From positions 12,141,686 to 12,205,685 of the forward strand of contig NC_049909.1 in the NCBI RefSeq assembly GCF_001411555.2: DNA of 64,000 nucleotides, written 5' to 3'. A model generated the notes under the pieces. It was not told where the DNA came from. It ran no database searches and saw only the letters and a program-made list of their open reading frames with translations. The stretch is from Juglans regia (Eukaryota > Streptophyta > Magnoliopsida > Fagales > Juglandaceae). Positions within the stretch are counted from its first letter, which is position 1, and every line of letters begins with the position of its first letter. This document shows positions 10,964 to 21,700 of the stretch, piece by piece. The position numbers were made by a program, and so were the translations under genes.

Positions 10964-12421
10964 CCAACATATCTTAATTAATTTTATTATTCGTGTTAAC
11001 ATTAATTAATCTACCTTTTTTTGTTTGCACAGCTAAAACACTCTGGAACTGGCGCTGCCATTGAATATGCGATATCGGTTCTTGAGGTGAAATATATATA
11101 GTCTATTTATCCGAATTTTCTACTTGTGTTTCTGCAAATTTTCCCTTTTTCTTTTCAACTTTTTTTCTAGGAATAATATTTCAGTTTCTGACAAGAAAAT
11201 AAATTCCAATACAGATACCAAATATCCTTGTCATTGGGCATAGTAGATGCGGTGGGATAGAAAGGCTTATGTCCTATCCCGAGGATCGTTCTGCTCCTTT
11301 GTAAGGCTTTCGATCGATTCCCCCCGGAGTACTTAATTTCTTGTTCGAATCTGAAGTACTTTCTCGAGAAAATCAATCTAATGAAAGTGGATAAGATTAT
11401 AACCAACTTACTGAATTCATCCATCCGATCGATTAATATGTGCAGTGATTTCATCGACGACTGGGTCAAAATTGGTTTACCTGCCAAGCTGAAGGTCAAG
11501 GCAATTTGGGGCAATTGTTCTTTTGACGAACAACTTAAACAGTGTGAAAAGGTCTGCTTATCTTCATCATCCTAATTTTTTATATCTAATCATTGCTCAA
11601 AAACTCAATCAATGTATCAACAACGCCGACGTCAGAAAACAAAAACCAAAAGAAATGCTTATTTCAATTGTAATGTTAGATATAATTATAGGACGATGTG
11701 TAAGTTCCATCCACACAGAACTCCTTTTAAAAAAATAGGATTCACAAATAAAAAATAATTTTTTTATATGAATTTCAGATTTATCTATTTTTTTTAAAGG
11801 AAATACGCATGCAGAATTTGCACAATATCCTAAATGGTTGTTTGGAAACAATAACATAAACAGTTTCAAACTAATTATCACTAAAGTTTTTTTAAACTAA
11901 TCATTATAACTTTTTAAATTTTTAAACAAAACATAATTCAACTTTTTCAAATTTCAAAATAAAAATTATATTAAAAAATTATATTCTAACAATATTTTAA
12001 CTTTATAATATTTTTTATTCAACATTTTCTCTAGAAAATCTCCTTTCCCAAAATCTAATTAATAAATATTTAACTCAAACTATCTCAAATCACTACTATT
12101 CACTAATTATCTTGTTATTATTTACAAAATTCTCATCTCCGAGCATCCCCTAAGACTTGAAATATCTTTTTCCATTTTAATTATACAGCTAAAAAAGTCA
12201 TGATATTTAATTCCTAATCTATTCATGTTTCAATTATATATGTATAAATGCAGGAGTCAGTGAAGTTGTCCCTGACTAACTTATTGACATACCCATATGT
12301 CCGAAAGGCGATTGCAAAGAATGCACTCAAGTTGATGGGTGGATACTATGATTTTGTTGATGGAAAATTTGAGGTTGTGCTGTTCGAGACTCACTTTTCA
12401 CCTCCCATCCCAGCCATCTGA
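9671..12421 (+). CDS. Beta-carbonic anhydrase
   Basis: It interconverts CO2 and bicarbonate with a zinc ion. Coding exons are 9671-9729, 10033-10173, 10533-10581, 10769-10885, 11033-11086, 11215-11300, 11446-11551 and 12254-12421, giving 259 aa with all joins in frame. The zinc site is seen as CSDSR (residues 89-93, Cys and the Asp-Arg pair) and GHSRCGG (148-154, His and Cys). Other family blocks are [58 protein letters not shown] and [14 protein letters not shown]. The chosen start [12 protein letters not shown] follows a clear acceptor. No long chloroplast transit peptide is evident, so a cytosolic, membrane-associated or other organelle form is likelier than the abundant stromal enzyme. 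The protein ends in a short tail after YDFVDGKFE. Introns hold MITEs and CT/TA microsatellites. Confidence 0.93.
9942..9958 (+). repeat. AG microsatellite in intron 1
   Basis: A run of AG follows ACACACACAC and precedes a G-rich GGAGGGAGGGGGG stretch in the first coding-region intron. It may be length-variable. Confidence 0.7.
10322..10435. mobile_element. Degraded CACTA-type MITE in intron 2
   Basis: The left end reads ACTACAAGAAATGCGAT and the right end ATCTGCATTTCTTGTA, which are inverted repeats with the CTACAAGAAA signature of CACTA MITEs. The outermost bases are changed and no target duplication is visible, so it is older than the 9304-9441 copy. Confidence 0.65.
10913..10963 (+). repeat. 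CT then TA microsatellite in intron 4
   Basis: About 14 CT units run directly into about 10 TA units shortly after the exon 4 donor at 10885. Confidence 0.85.
11832..12152. repeat. Degraded Tourist-like MITE in the last intron
   Basis: It begins near GGTTGTTTGGAAAC and contains the hallmark interior of the Tourist-like family seen at 27535 (ATTCAACTTTTTCAAATTTC, then ATATTAAAAAATTATATTC). This copy is expanded and diverged, and its ends are not exact. Confidence 0.55.
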
Positions 12422-12977
12422 GTGATCTCCAAGTTCTTAGTCGACATGTTACCTCTTATTGGCGCAATATTATCCACTAAATAGTTAGTTAATTAGCAGA
12501 GGCGCAGGACCCCTTTGCAAACAATAAACTGCATGCATTTTGTTTCTGTAAGCTTTAAGATGTTGATGATGATGATGATCTGGTTGTTTCAGACATATTG
12601 CTTTTCAAATTCCATCATGTTCTCCCATTATCTTTTATGTATTCAGCAGTACTGGCGCTGCATTTGTCTTTATGTACAATTTAATCCACCAAATAAGGCA
12701 GACTAGCTAGTTCTCTTCAATGCACCTAATAACACTTCAATATATAATTATTTCTCTGCTAGAAATTACATATATAGAAAAAGGTGTACAAAGATCATTC
12801 CAAATCTTATGGCTTAGTTTAATCTAAGAGTAATGATACATGTACAACCATTTTTACAACCATGTTTTAAATTGAGATTACATTTTGATCGATAAAACGA
12901 TGCTGTTTTTATAAGTTATTTTACAAAAATGTTCTTCATTTAAAATAGAGTTGTGTAAAGGGTTGTAAGAATAAATG
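12422..12977. other. 3' flank of the carbonic anhydrase gene
   Basis: The 3' UTR contains an AATAAA-type signal at 12521-12527 and a GAT trinucleotide run near 12560. From about 12826 to 12977 a short element begins GAGTAATGATACATGTACAACC and ends with GGGTTGTAAGAATAAATGTAAC, an inverted-repeat layout typical of a small MITE. No gene is seen. Confidence 0.55.
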
Positions 12978-14335
12978 TAACACTCCGATTCTGAGGGTTC
13001 AGAGAGTTTACTCATATAACCTGATAATCAACTCCAACAAAACTAATGTACTTCCAAATTCAAGAATATATATTTCCAAAACTTCAAATCAAACATAAAT
13101 ACTTCAAATTAATAAACCATATAAACTCATTTATCCAATTTTCAATCCAACAACCCAAATAAAATATCAACTCTTCTTCATGTCTCAAATAACAAACTAG
13201 AATAAGATAACATTGACATAAGTCTCCATAAACCGTCTAAATCCATTGAAGCCAACTTAAAAAAAATAAATAACATCCAACATCAATACTAATACCACGA
13301 GATACCCAACAACAATTCACTGTTAATCTTCTCTATAAACTCTAATACTGATCCTCAGTTGAACCATCAATGTCATCTGAAATATTATGAAGATTAAATG
13401 GGTGAGTTATCAACAACTCAGCAAGCAGATAGCATATACTAACATGTAAACATGAGCATTTATAACATTTGATAAGCAGAACAAAAACATTTTCTTCAGA
13501 CTATAGAAACAACATATTTTACTTTCGAAATGCAATAACAAAACTTGGTACAAAAACATTAGAGCGAAATTTCCAGAAAGATAAACTTATTCTTAAAAAG
13601 AAAATTCATTGGCATATCCAAACTGAAAACATTATAACCATATCATCTCATAGCATCACATCGGGACAAATACCATGTTTAACCCCCGTGGTAGGGTTAT
13701 AAACCACCATTATACCCGTGGCTGGGCCGTATACCATGTTTCACCCCGTGGTAGGGTTATAAACCACCATTATACCCGTGGCTGGGCCGTATACTATGTT
13801 TCACCCCGTGGTAGGGTTATAAACCACCATTATACCCATGGCTGGGTCTTAATAGAAAACAAAATAGATATCATCGGAACCAGATCACATTCATATACAG
13901 AATTAGAACTTCATGCCAAGGTTTTAGATGACACATCATATCAAAACAGAAATACTGAATAGCTTTAGATCACTTCACATGTTCGAAATCAACAGAATCA
14001 AAATATTTTTATTTATTCATAACAAAACTTTTAGATTTTCATATTCGCTCTTTTGCATAGTTCAGAAACAAAATGCATAAAATTAGCTCATGTCTACACC
14101 AGTCATGACAAAAAAATACTTTCTCTTATATAGAATTTATGCATATGCAGAATAAATATCTGAGGTCGTTTTCAGATTTCTTTTAAAAAATAAACGTGTT
14201 TATTTTAAAGACAACCTCATTTCATTTCTTTTATGCAAAACTAGTATATGAACCCCGCTTACCTGACTTCCTCGTATTATCAACACCTTGAGTCGGAACT
14301 CTAGTAGTAACACCACCTAAACAAAACATATACCC
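12978..14335. mobile_element. LTR-like retrotransposon fragment
   Basis: The stretch starts TGTAACACTCCGATTC. It holds no coding sequence and carries a 60-bp tandem repeat. TGTAACAC starts and internal tandem repeats are common in large Ty3-type LTRs of plants. I found no partner LTR, primer site or confident right end, so this is a tentative call on style only. Confidence 0.35.
13671..13848. repeat. Three 60-bp tandem repeats
   Basis: Three near-identical units start at 13671, 13732 and 13792. Each contains CCGTGGTAGGGTTATAAACC and ATTATACCCGTGGCTGGG. The period is 60-61 bp. An open frame runs through them (13675-13962), but it is a by-product of the repeat. Confidence 0.9.
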
Positions 14336-14699
14336 AACATTTAATAACTAATCTAGTAAGCTACTATTTATTGAGTAATAAATCTAAACAGTCTCTTCTT
14401 AACTCAATAACTATCAGAACAATTAAACCCGAATAACTCTCTCATCAAACCATTCGCATTTAAAATCCAAAACAACCACCTTTTATTAACACCAAACCAA
14501 CCATAATTATTTCCAAAACCAATAACAGCAACTCCAATGATTAAAACATAACCCAAACCAACCTTCACCTCCAACCTTCAAATAAAATTTTCAGTGCCAA
14601 CATCAATATTTTAGTCATTCAACAATTCAAGACTTGCATAAAAATATCCAATACCACTAGCTTAAAACACCCATAAATTTACACCAAATAGTCTCAATT

Positions 14700-14785
14700 C
14701 ATCACTTAAATGGTAAGATTTAATTTATAAGGTTTAGAATTTTAAATTTATCTTTTAAATCAATTTATATCATATAAATACTTTA
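14700..14785. repeat. AT-rich dispersed repeat, copy 2
   Basis: It begins ATCACTTAAATGGTAAG and matches the segment at 108-195 along most of its length, including TTTAATTTATAA and TATATCATA. Confidence 0.5.
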
Positions 14786-15923
14786 CTAAGTGTGCTTTAT
14801 AGGTCATGGTATATTGGGTATGATCAGGACTGTTCATTCAATCAAGGTGTGAGACACTTTCATTATTATTTTTAACTAAACTACTATATATTCAAAGTTT
14901 CTTTATATATTGTTTCTTGTTTGAGATCTAAATCAATTATTGAACTAACCCAAGTTATAATATTATTTATATTTTATCTAAATTAGAGTCAATATATATA
15001 TATATATATATATATATCTAAATTACGGATGATCTATTTCATCCGTAATTTTCATTTATCTACAATGCTACCGCTACATCTAGCGGTAAGTATTCATAGT
15101 AGTAAATCTATTTTTAATTATTTCTCTCATATATGTACTTTTCCCTTCCCTACCGTGTTTTAGTTTATTTCATTTCAGCCACTTTTCCCACTCTATTCGT
15201 TTATTTCGCGCATTCCCTTCCTCATAGCTGCCTTCTACTCGTCTTCCATCGATCACAAGAGTTGCCTTCTGCTTGTCTTCAAATCTGCTTCCTTTCCAGT
15301 GCAAGCATCATTCCACAATTGCCTTCTGATAATCTTCCGCTGCATTTTTGCAGCGGAAGTATCCCCGTCGCAACTCCTATTCCGAGTGGGTTTTGGGTAT
15401 GGTTCAACCTCTTCTCTCTCAATCTCTCTATTATCTTTCGAATAAGTTATGTGATAATTTTTAGTAGATGAAATCTTGGATTTTCAAGCATGTTTGTATT
15501 TTTAGGAGTTTTTTCTTCTTTAGATTTTGGAATGGCCGCATATTTAGGATTTTTTGTTAGATTCTGGGAGGGACGAGGATGGTCGCATATTTTTCTTCTT
15601 TAAAATATGCTCTGTTGAGGATGCATTCTTATAACTAGAAAAAGCTTCAGATTATGGTGGAAGATGATTGGAAGTAGGCCTATCAGCATTCTGCAAAGGA
15701 TTTTTTTTTTTTTAATATTATATATATATATAAGTAAAACATAATAATTCCATAAAACTGCAAAGGAAATTATAATCTCTATGACTGAAAATCTTCCCAT
15801 CCAAAACTTAAAACACAACCAAAAAGCCTATTATCTCAATTAAGTTGGTGATACCTCTTGTCTACTTTGTTGATTGGCGTCCTTCTTTGAAACTCTCACC
15901 TTTTTCTTCTTCACAATTATCCA

Positions 15924-15925
<2 letters not shown>

Positions 15926-15977
<52 letters not shown>
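15926..15977. repeat. Long TA microsatellite
   Basis: About 26 uninterrupted TA units. Assembly length may be unreliable. Confidence 0.9.
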
Positions 15978-15980
<3 letters not shown>

Positions 15981-16739
15981 TTGGATGGGGTTGGTGGAGG
16001 GTGTATAGATGTGAATGAAGTGGTACTGGGCTGAATGTTCAGCCTTTTCGATAGTTGAAAACCAACTCTAGTTTTCATTAATTATGTATTACTTTTGAGT
16101 CTTTTACTCGGTTGTATGCTATTTAAGAGAAATTGAAAGAATATAGATGAGGCAGCAAAATGTCTTAACAAAAATGTTGGCTTAGTGAAATTTATTGAAG
16201 TTAAATGGTTGTCTTAACAAAAATGGTTGGCTTACTAAATAGAATCTTTTATTATTTGTTGAATCAATTTATATGTTGTAAATGCTGACCATTTGTATGC
16301 TGTAAAAGCTCTAAAAGTGTCATCCATTGAAGGGTCCCTGCATTTTCTTGTTTGGGGTGAATTTCTGAAACTTGGTGTTTTTTTTTGCTTCATTTATTTT
16401 TTGAAACTTGGTGTACTGGGCTGAATGTTTAGCCTTTTCGATGGTATGGATAGCTGGGAGCAAAATGTATTAAAAAAAATGGTTGGCTTCGTGTAATCAA
16501 CTTCCTTTTTTTTTTTTTTTTGTCCACCACTAACCTGCCCTGTTATCCCCATTTAATAAGATCAGTAAAAATTTTAATTGAGTTTAATCAACAAGTGGTA
16601 CTTATTAAAATTTAATTTGACAAACTTTTCAATTGATAGAATTATTGAGTTCCACGATCCCATTTTTTTTCTTGTTTTATTTCATTTGAATGATGATTCA
16701 CAATTTCATCGAGTTCATTCTTTCACTATCCTCTTACAG

Positions 16740-17760
16740 GAGGGGGAAGAAAGCTACAATGATTACCTCCTCATATCTTTGAATGAATTAGAATCTCAAG
16801 TAACTCATTCCAACCCAAAACAAGCTACTGCTAGAAAATTAAAATCTAAATAAGGAAACTTTAGTGTTGAGGAGGATAATTTATTAGTGTCAGCTTGGCT
16901 TAATACGAGTTTAGACCCGATCAATGGGGTTGATCAATCCAAAGATTCATTTTGGGCTTGAGTACATGAATATTATGAGAAAAACAAGAAACCAACATCT
17001 TGTGAACATAATTTTTTTTTGATAAGTACATCTTGTGAACATAATTCAATCTCTCTCACAAATAAATGGTCAACCATCCAACATGCTACAAATAAGTTTT
17101 GTGGGACTTTAGTTCAAATCGAAAGAAGGTCTCCAAGTGGGGTTACTGAGCAAGATAATGTGCACAAACAATATCTTTTAATTTCATTGTGTAAATGACA
17201 TTGTATTATATATAATTCACATCTCATTTAATGATTTTTTAGATTGAGCAATCAAAGGAGCTCTATCGAAGTAACCAGTCTGCAACATTCAACTTCATTC
17301 ATTGTTGGACTATTCTAAGGCACCATCCAAAATGAAAACAAACTGTGGCTAAGGGCACTGTGAAAACTAAGAGAAAATCAATAACCCTAGATGCTGATGT
17401 GCCAGAGTTTATATCTATAGATGAAGACACCATATTTCCATCTATAGATGTGAATCTGGAGAGATCCAATGGAAAGAAAGCGGAAAAGAAGCGAAATAGG
17501 CAAAGATAGTACCTCTTCCAGTCTTGCTGATTTGGTGATTGAAATGAAAGAGGAGAAGAAGAGAGCAAATGCTAAGAAGGGAGAAGATAGAAAAGAGCTT
17601 ATCCGCCTTACAAAAGAGAGGCTTGATTTGGATCAACAGATAGAAGATAAGGAAATTATGAGGATGACCATCTCAAGTTTGCCTCCAATGCAGTAAGAGG
17701 ATTTCCGTAACCTCCAATTAGAAATAGTTGAGAAGCAAAGGTCTACAAGGCTACAAATGA
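16740..17760 (+). pseudogene. PIF/Harbinger ORF1-like (Myb/SANT, NAM-associated) protein, decayed
   Basis: Pieces in order are FSVEEDNLLVSAWLNTSLDP, INGVDQSKDSFWA then stop, VHEYYEKNKKPTSCEH, NKWSTIQHATNKFCGTLVQI, YRSNQSATFNFIHCWTILRH and a Lys/Glu-rich tail (LADLVIEMKEEKKRANAKKG). This is the trihelix-like ORF1 protein of plant PIF/Harbinger transposons, which helps the transposase bind DNA. Frames shift near 17010 and 17190, and a stop after FWA fits CGA to TGA. The matching transposase lies convergent at 19035-20258. A 15-bp retroposed scrap interrupts it at 17013-17028. Confidence 0.75.
16995..17046. mobile_element. Minute retroposed insertion with long target duplication
   Basis: The 18-19 bp sequence ACATCTTGTGAACATAAT occurs at 16995 and again at 17028. 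Between the copies is only a run of T followed by GATAAGT. Read on the minus strand this is ACTTATC plus poly(A), the form of a LINE/SINE 3' end that was cut off almost at once. Confidence 0.75.
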
Positions 17761-19034
17761 ACATTTTTTGAAAGGTAATAATGCAGCCACTTTTGGGAAT
17801 TCTCCTTTGATAGTTTTTTGTATAGAACATAGCACAAACCTGAAGCCACAAATTCAGCCATATTTGGAAGTTATTTTGATAGTTTTTTGTAGAGAACTAT
17901 GCACAAACCTGAAGTCAATATAGTCAGTGGATAGTCTAGATTTTATTTTGTATAAAACACAACACAATTCACACACTAAACCAATAGTCTAATGTTTTTT
18001 TTGTTAGGGAAATTATGATGGTGGGACACTAAAGTGTAGTTGTGAATGATTTAAGAGTATTATGTGAATGAATGAGTATGAATGATTATTATATGAATGG
18101 ATGAGTTAGAATCTAAACTTATTGTATTATGGAGTTTGCTTTAATCACCATGTTTAGGATATGACAATCTGAACTTATTGATGAAAATTCTTACATTCAA
18201 CTTTCTTCCACGTTGGATATTATCTTCGTGAGAATCTATACATGTTTGTGAGAATGTATTTTTATGGAATATAATCTCTTGGTGTTCTTGGTCCCATTTT
18301 ATTATTTCTCTTCATTTTTCTACCCTGAGCAGTATTTATCCTTAGTGTAGTGTTCTTGGTCTCATTTTATTATTTCTCTCAATTTTTCTTTACCTGGGCA
18401 GTATTTAAACTTAGTGTTCTTGGTCCCATTGTATTCAGCATTTGGATTTATTCTATCTTTAGTGCAAAGCCCCACTTACCTTTGGAGGAATGAGTAAAGG
18501 AAAAACTACCAAAAGAACTATAAGAGAGCTAGAACTAGAGGAACTGGCAAAAAGGGAAGGGAATTGAGTGCAAGCGTGTATCAAGTCTTCTATTTGATAT
18601 AGACAACTCATTGTTAAGGAACAATGCCTTATTGAATTTCTATCTATATATTTACTTTAGTTACCTAGCCCCTAAAATCTGAACTTCGAAGTCTTGAGAA
18701 TTCTGAACAACACATTCCCTAGCTATATCCTTAATTTGCGTATACATTTGATGGAGGCATTTTGGAATGTAGGGACCAAGCAAAGAGAAATGTTGGTGGC
18801 TAGATTTGTGACCAATTTTTTTATTTTATAAAATGAACATTATATATATATATAACTAATGATTAAGCAAATAGCTATTGAAAATAGTTTGCAAAGATTA
18901 TAAACATTATTGATGATAGAACATACCTACATCTTAAATTACCCTTGGCATTAAACAAGAATATAACATTAGGCTAAACATAGTGAAATATAAAATACAA
19001 GTACTTAAGATTGACTATATATTTGTCATAAATG
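17761..19034. other. Interior of the Harbinger element between its two genes
   Basis: No coding sequence is recognised. A degenerate tandem repeat lies at 18283-18440: the block TGTTCTTGGTCCCATTTTAT starts at 18283, 18351 and 18415, giving periods of 68 and 64 bp. The block near TTGATAGTTTTTTGTA...CACAAACCTGAAG is also duplicated (17806-17845 and 17876-17913). Confidence 0.6.
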
Positions 19035-20258
19035 TTCAATAAGATTCGATTGAAGTTGAGAATGAAGTTCTCGATCTCGAATGTGATGATGGCGTTGAAT
19101 GAAGTTTACAAATTCGTTGCTCATGGAACACTGGCTCTTGAGATATTTCATCGTTTTGTTAATAAACGAAGTCTTCTACCCGAAGATAAGAATGCCGCTC
19201 ATCTTCTACGATCATATTATGCAAAATTATGCATGCCATCATAATCTCCTTTAGCATGTGTCTATCATTAAACCGTGCAGGTCTGCGTACAATTGCAAAT
19301 CGAGCTTGAAGCACTCCAATGCCCGTTCTACATCTTTTCTTGCTGATTCTTGAGTTGCATCAAAATGTTTTTTTTTTTTTTTTATGGCCATATGGAGCAT
19401 GAATTGTTTTGACAAATGTTGACCACGAAGGATATATACCATCAGCAAGATAATATTCTATTGAGTAATCATTTATATTTATTGAGTAGTTGACCTTTGG
19501 AGCATGCCAACTCTATAAAAATATAACAATGTTCTTTAACATTAATATCATTATGAGAGCCTGGTAATCCAAAAAATGAATGTTATATCCAAATGTTGTA
19601 TGACGCTACGGCTTCTAAAATTATCGTTGGCTTATGAATGTGACACAATACATTCATTTCCATGCAATCAATACTCCTTAACATCCCAGGAAACCCACGA
19701 CTTTCTCCAACAGCGAGCAATCTAGCAATATCGATGTCATTTGGTGATCTTAAGTACTCGTTGGAGAAGATGCTAATGACAACCTTAACAAATTTCTTCA
19801 AACACTCGGTTGCTTTTATGCAATTCTTAAGTATTCATCCACAAAATCACTAGATACTCCATAAACTAATATTCTCATCGCAACAGTTATTATTTGAAGG
19901 GAGGAATGCCCAAATCTACTAGCAGCATCTCTTCTTTGGATGAAGTATGGTTCATATGCTTCGACTACAGCTTGAATACGTAAGAAAAGATGACGTTGCA
20001 TTCGAAACCTCATATGGAATAAATTCAGATGATATATGGGTGATTCAGCAAAATAATCTTGAAAATGGCATTGGTGGCCTTCAAACGAATTTCTTCAAAT
20101 GAATATACGATGTGGAATAGAATTATGATGCGATGCCGAGCTTCTTTCATTACCCAAACGTTTTGCTTCTATAGCAAGAGTTAAATTTAATTCGAACTCC
20201 TCGTTATATGACGAAAAGTCAAATACCTCAAAGACGGAATCTATAAGAACTATATAGA
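19035..20258 (-). pseudogene. PIF/Harbinger transposase, decayed
   Basis: Minus-strand blocks in order are SYNEEFELNLTLAIEAKRLG, RFRMQRHLFLRIQAVVEAYE, YFIQRRDAASRFGHSSLQII, RSPNDIDIARLLAVGESRGF then PGMLRSIDCMEMN, PTIILEAVASYNIWI, HSFFGLPGSHNDINV, ATQESARKDVERAL and LKEIMMACIILHNMIVEDER. These are the helix-turn-helix and DDE regions (Plant_tran family) of PIF/Harbinger elements. The expected start codon reads ATA (near 20237), a TGA lies after HRIFI, and several frameshifts and a poly(T) interruption near 19371 break the frame. The copy cannot encode active protein. Its promoter region is well preserved upstream. Confidence 0.88.
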
Positions 20259-20330
20259 AAGAAGAACAAGAAAATTTGTGTAAAGAAATGTAAATGAAGA
20301 TGTTGATGAAACTTTATGAAGAAATTGTGT

Positions 20331-20338
20331 TATTTATA
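20331..20338 (-). promoter_or_regulatory. TATA box of the Harbinger transposase
   Basis: On the minus strand this reads TATAAATA. It is followed by about 95 bp of leader before the degenerate start of the transposase frame, and preceded by the dyad array at 20354-20575. Confidence 0.6.
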
Positions 20339-20353
20339 GTTGAAGTTTTGAGA

Positions 20354-20575
20354 AATTCAAAGCAATATTCTTAGTATATACTAGAGAATATACTAAGAAT
20401 ATTCTTTTACAATTATCGAAATGGATATTCACAGAATATATCGAAGAATATCTTAAGAATATTCTTTAACAATTATAAAAAATAAATATTCACGAAATAT
20501 ACTAAAGAATATCTTAGGAATATTCTTTTACAATTATCGAGAATGAATATTCTCATAATATATTTTGAGAATATT
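20354..20575 (-). promoter_or_regulatory. Tandem array of GAATATTC heat-shock-element-like dyads
   Basis: GAATATTC, the GAAnnTTC core bound by heat shock factors, occurs exactly at 20397, 20457, 20518 and 20545. TTCACGAA is at 20489. The first three lie in a tandem unit of about 60 bp that also has TTTACAATTAT. At 20363-20404 a 16-bp perfect stem (AATATTCTTAGTATAT and its complement) forms a hairpin. The array begins about 20 bp upstream of the TATA box on the minus strand. Heat responsiveness is inferred. Confidence 0.55.
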
Positions 20576-20890
20576 TTTATTATATAATCTCTTATTTTTA
20601 TTTTTTGAATTAATTTAAATTTTGGTTTAGCTTGTAAATTTGAATTAATTTAAAATAGAACATAATTATATGACATTGTATATGGATAAATATTACAAAT
20701 ATCAAAAGATATGAGGATATTATTGATAGTTAGAGAAAATATTTGAAATGAATAAAAAATATTAAAAAATATAATATTTAAATGATATGAAGAAAAAATA
20801 GATAAACTGATGTATGGTATATTGTAAAAGTCAGTATGTAAAATAGAAAAAGTGAATTTTGATAATGTATTTTAAATAATAGGATGAAGA

Positions 20891-20910
20891 AGCCATTGAG
20901 AGTACTCTTA
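20891..20910. mobile_element. Probable right terminus of the Harbinger element
   Basis: The sequence AGCCATTGAGAGTACTC is followed by TTA, a typical PIF/Harbinger target site. Its complement GAGTACTCTCAATGGCT resembles the start of the element at 34831 (GAGTATTGGCAATGGCT). I could not find a convincing left terminus before 16740. Confidence 0.5.
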
Positions 20911-21139
20911 GGCTCCTTATGTGATAACATTGTCACGATGGTAATCTTGGGATAAATGTTTGTTTAAGTTTGCGTCAGGCACTTGAGTTGAGAATAAAAT
21001 GATTAACTTGAAGTGTTGTGTTCAAAATACAACTTATGTCAAATCAAGTTCGAATTATATATAAGGTCAATTTAAATTAGATTTATTTAAATAGTGAAAT
21101 ATTTGGTTTTTCGTTTTCGGTTTTTTTTTTTTTTTTAAC

Positions 21140-21700
21140 AAAGAATGCATTTTGGAATTTAAGCAAGGTTTTGGCTATCAACCAATATAAGGGATGAAAT
21201 ACAATGAGCAATACAATTAATATCTATAAATTTAGTGTCATCAAGTATAGCTTCTCTAGCTAGCTGATGAGCAACTCCATTGATCTCCCTCTTAACGTGC
21301 TGGATTTTTCAAATTGAATCTAAATGTCGAAAATCTGTTGGTAGACAACTAAGTTTCCCAGCGTTGTTATACAATAATGAAACAACATAAACAACTTGAC
21401 TAGAATCACCTTCAAACAATAAAAAGCTTAAGCCTAGTTCCTTGCAGAAGAAGCAGCAGCAAGCATCAAACGTCAGCAAGTGAAGGACATTGGCTTCATC
21501 AAACTTGCAAGAACAACACCAGTAGAATCTCTAAGAATTACCTCAATACCAATCTTGTTAGAATTTGCCTTGATAGCCACATTCCAGTTAACTTTGATCT
21601 AATTAGGAGGTGAGATTGTCCAGTGTAAAGTTGCAGGTTGTGCAATTGGTCTAGATACACTTGAATGATGCATGAAATTCTCTTGTGCCTGAATTGCTTT
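21140..21700 (-). pseudogene. LINE RNase H-like domain remnant
   Basis: Minus-strand text includes NQIKVNWNVAIKANSN, RDSTGVVLAS and, near the end, KAILDDTKFIDINCIA-like residues before the poly(A) tail. This is the RVT_3-type RNase H carried at the 3' end of many plant L1 elements. Several stops interrupt it. Confidence 0.65.

Larger units (their letters stand above)
14336..16560. other. Intergenic DNA with hairpins and microsatellites
   Basis: No gene is supported. It contains copy 2 of the AT-rich dispersed repeat (14700-14785), a TA run at 14993-15017 and perfect hairpins near 15021-15050, 15069-15088 and 15334-15359. A long TA run lies at 15926-15977. A local duplication is seen where GTACTGGGCTGAATGTTCAGCC (near 16023) recurs with one change near 16412. 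Confidence 0.6.

Noticed and set aside
13675..13962. 95-codon frame with repeated HHYTRGWAVY residues
   Set aside because: The frame exists only because the 60-bp tandem repeat keeps phase. No family match, and its surroundings are non-coding.
14983..14995. TTAGAGTCAAT as the left terminus of the Harbinger element
   Set aside because: It has the right target triplet, but too little similarity to GAGTACTCTCAATGGCT and it runs into a TA microsatellite.
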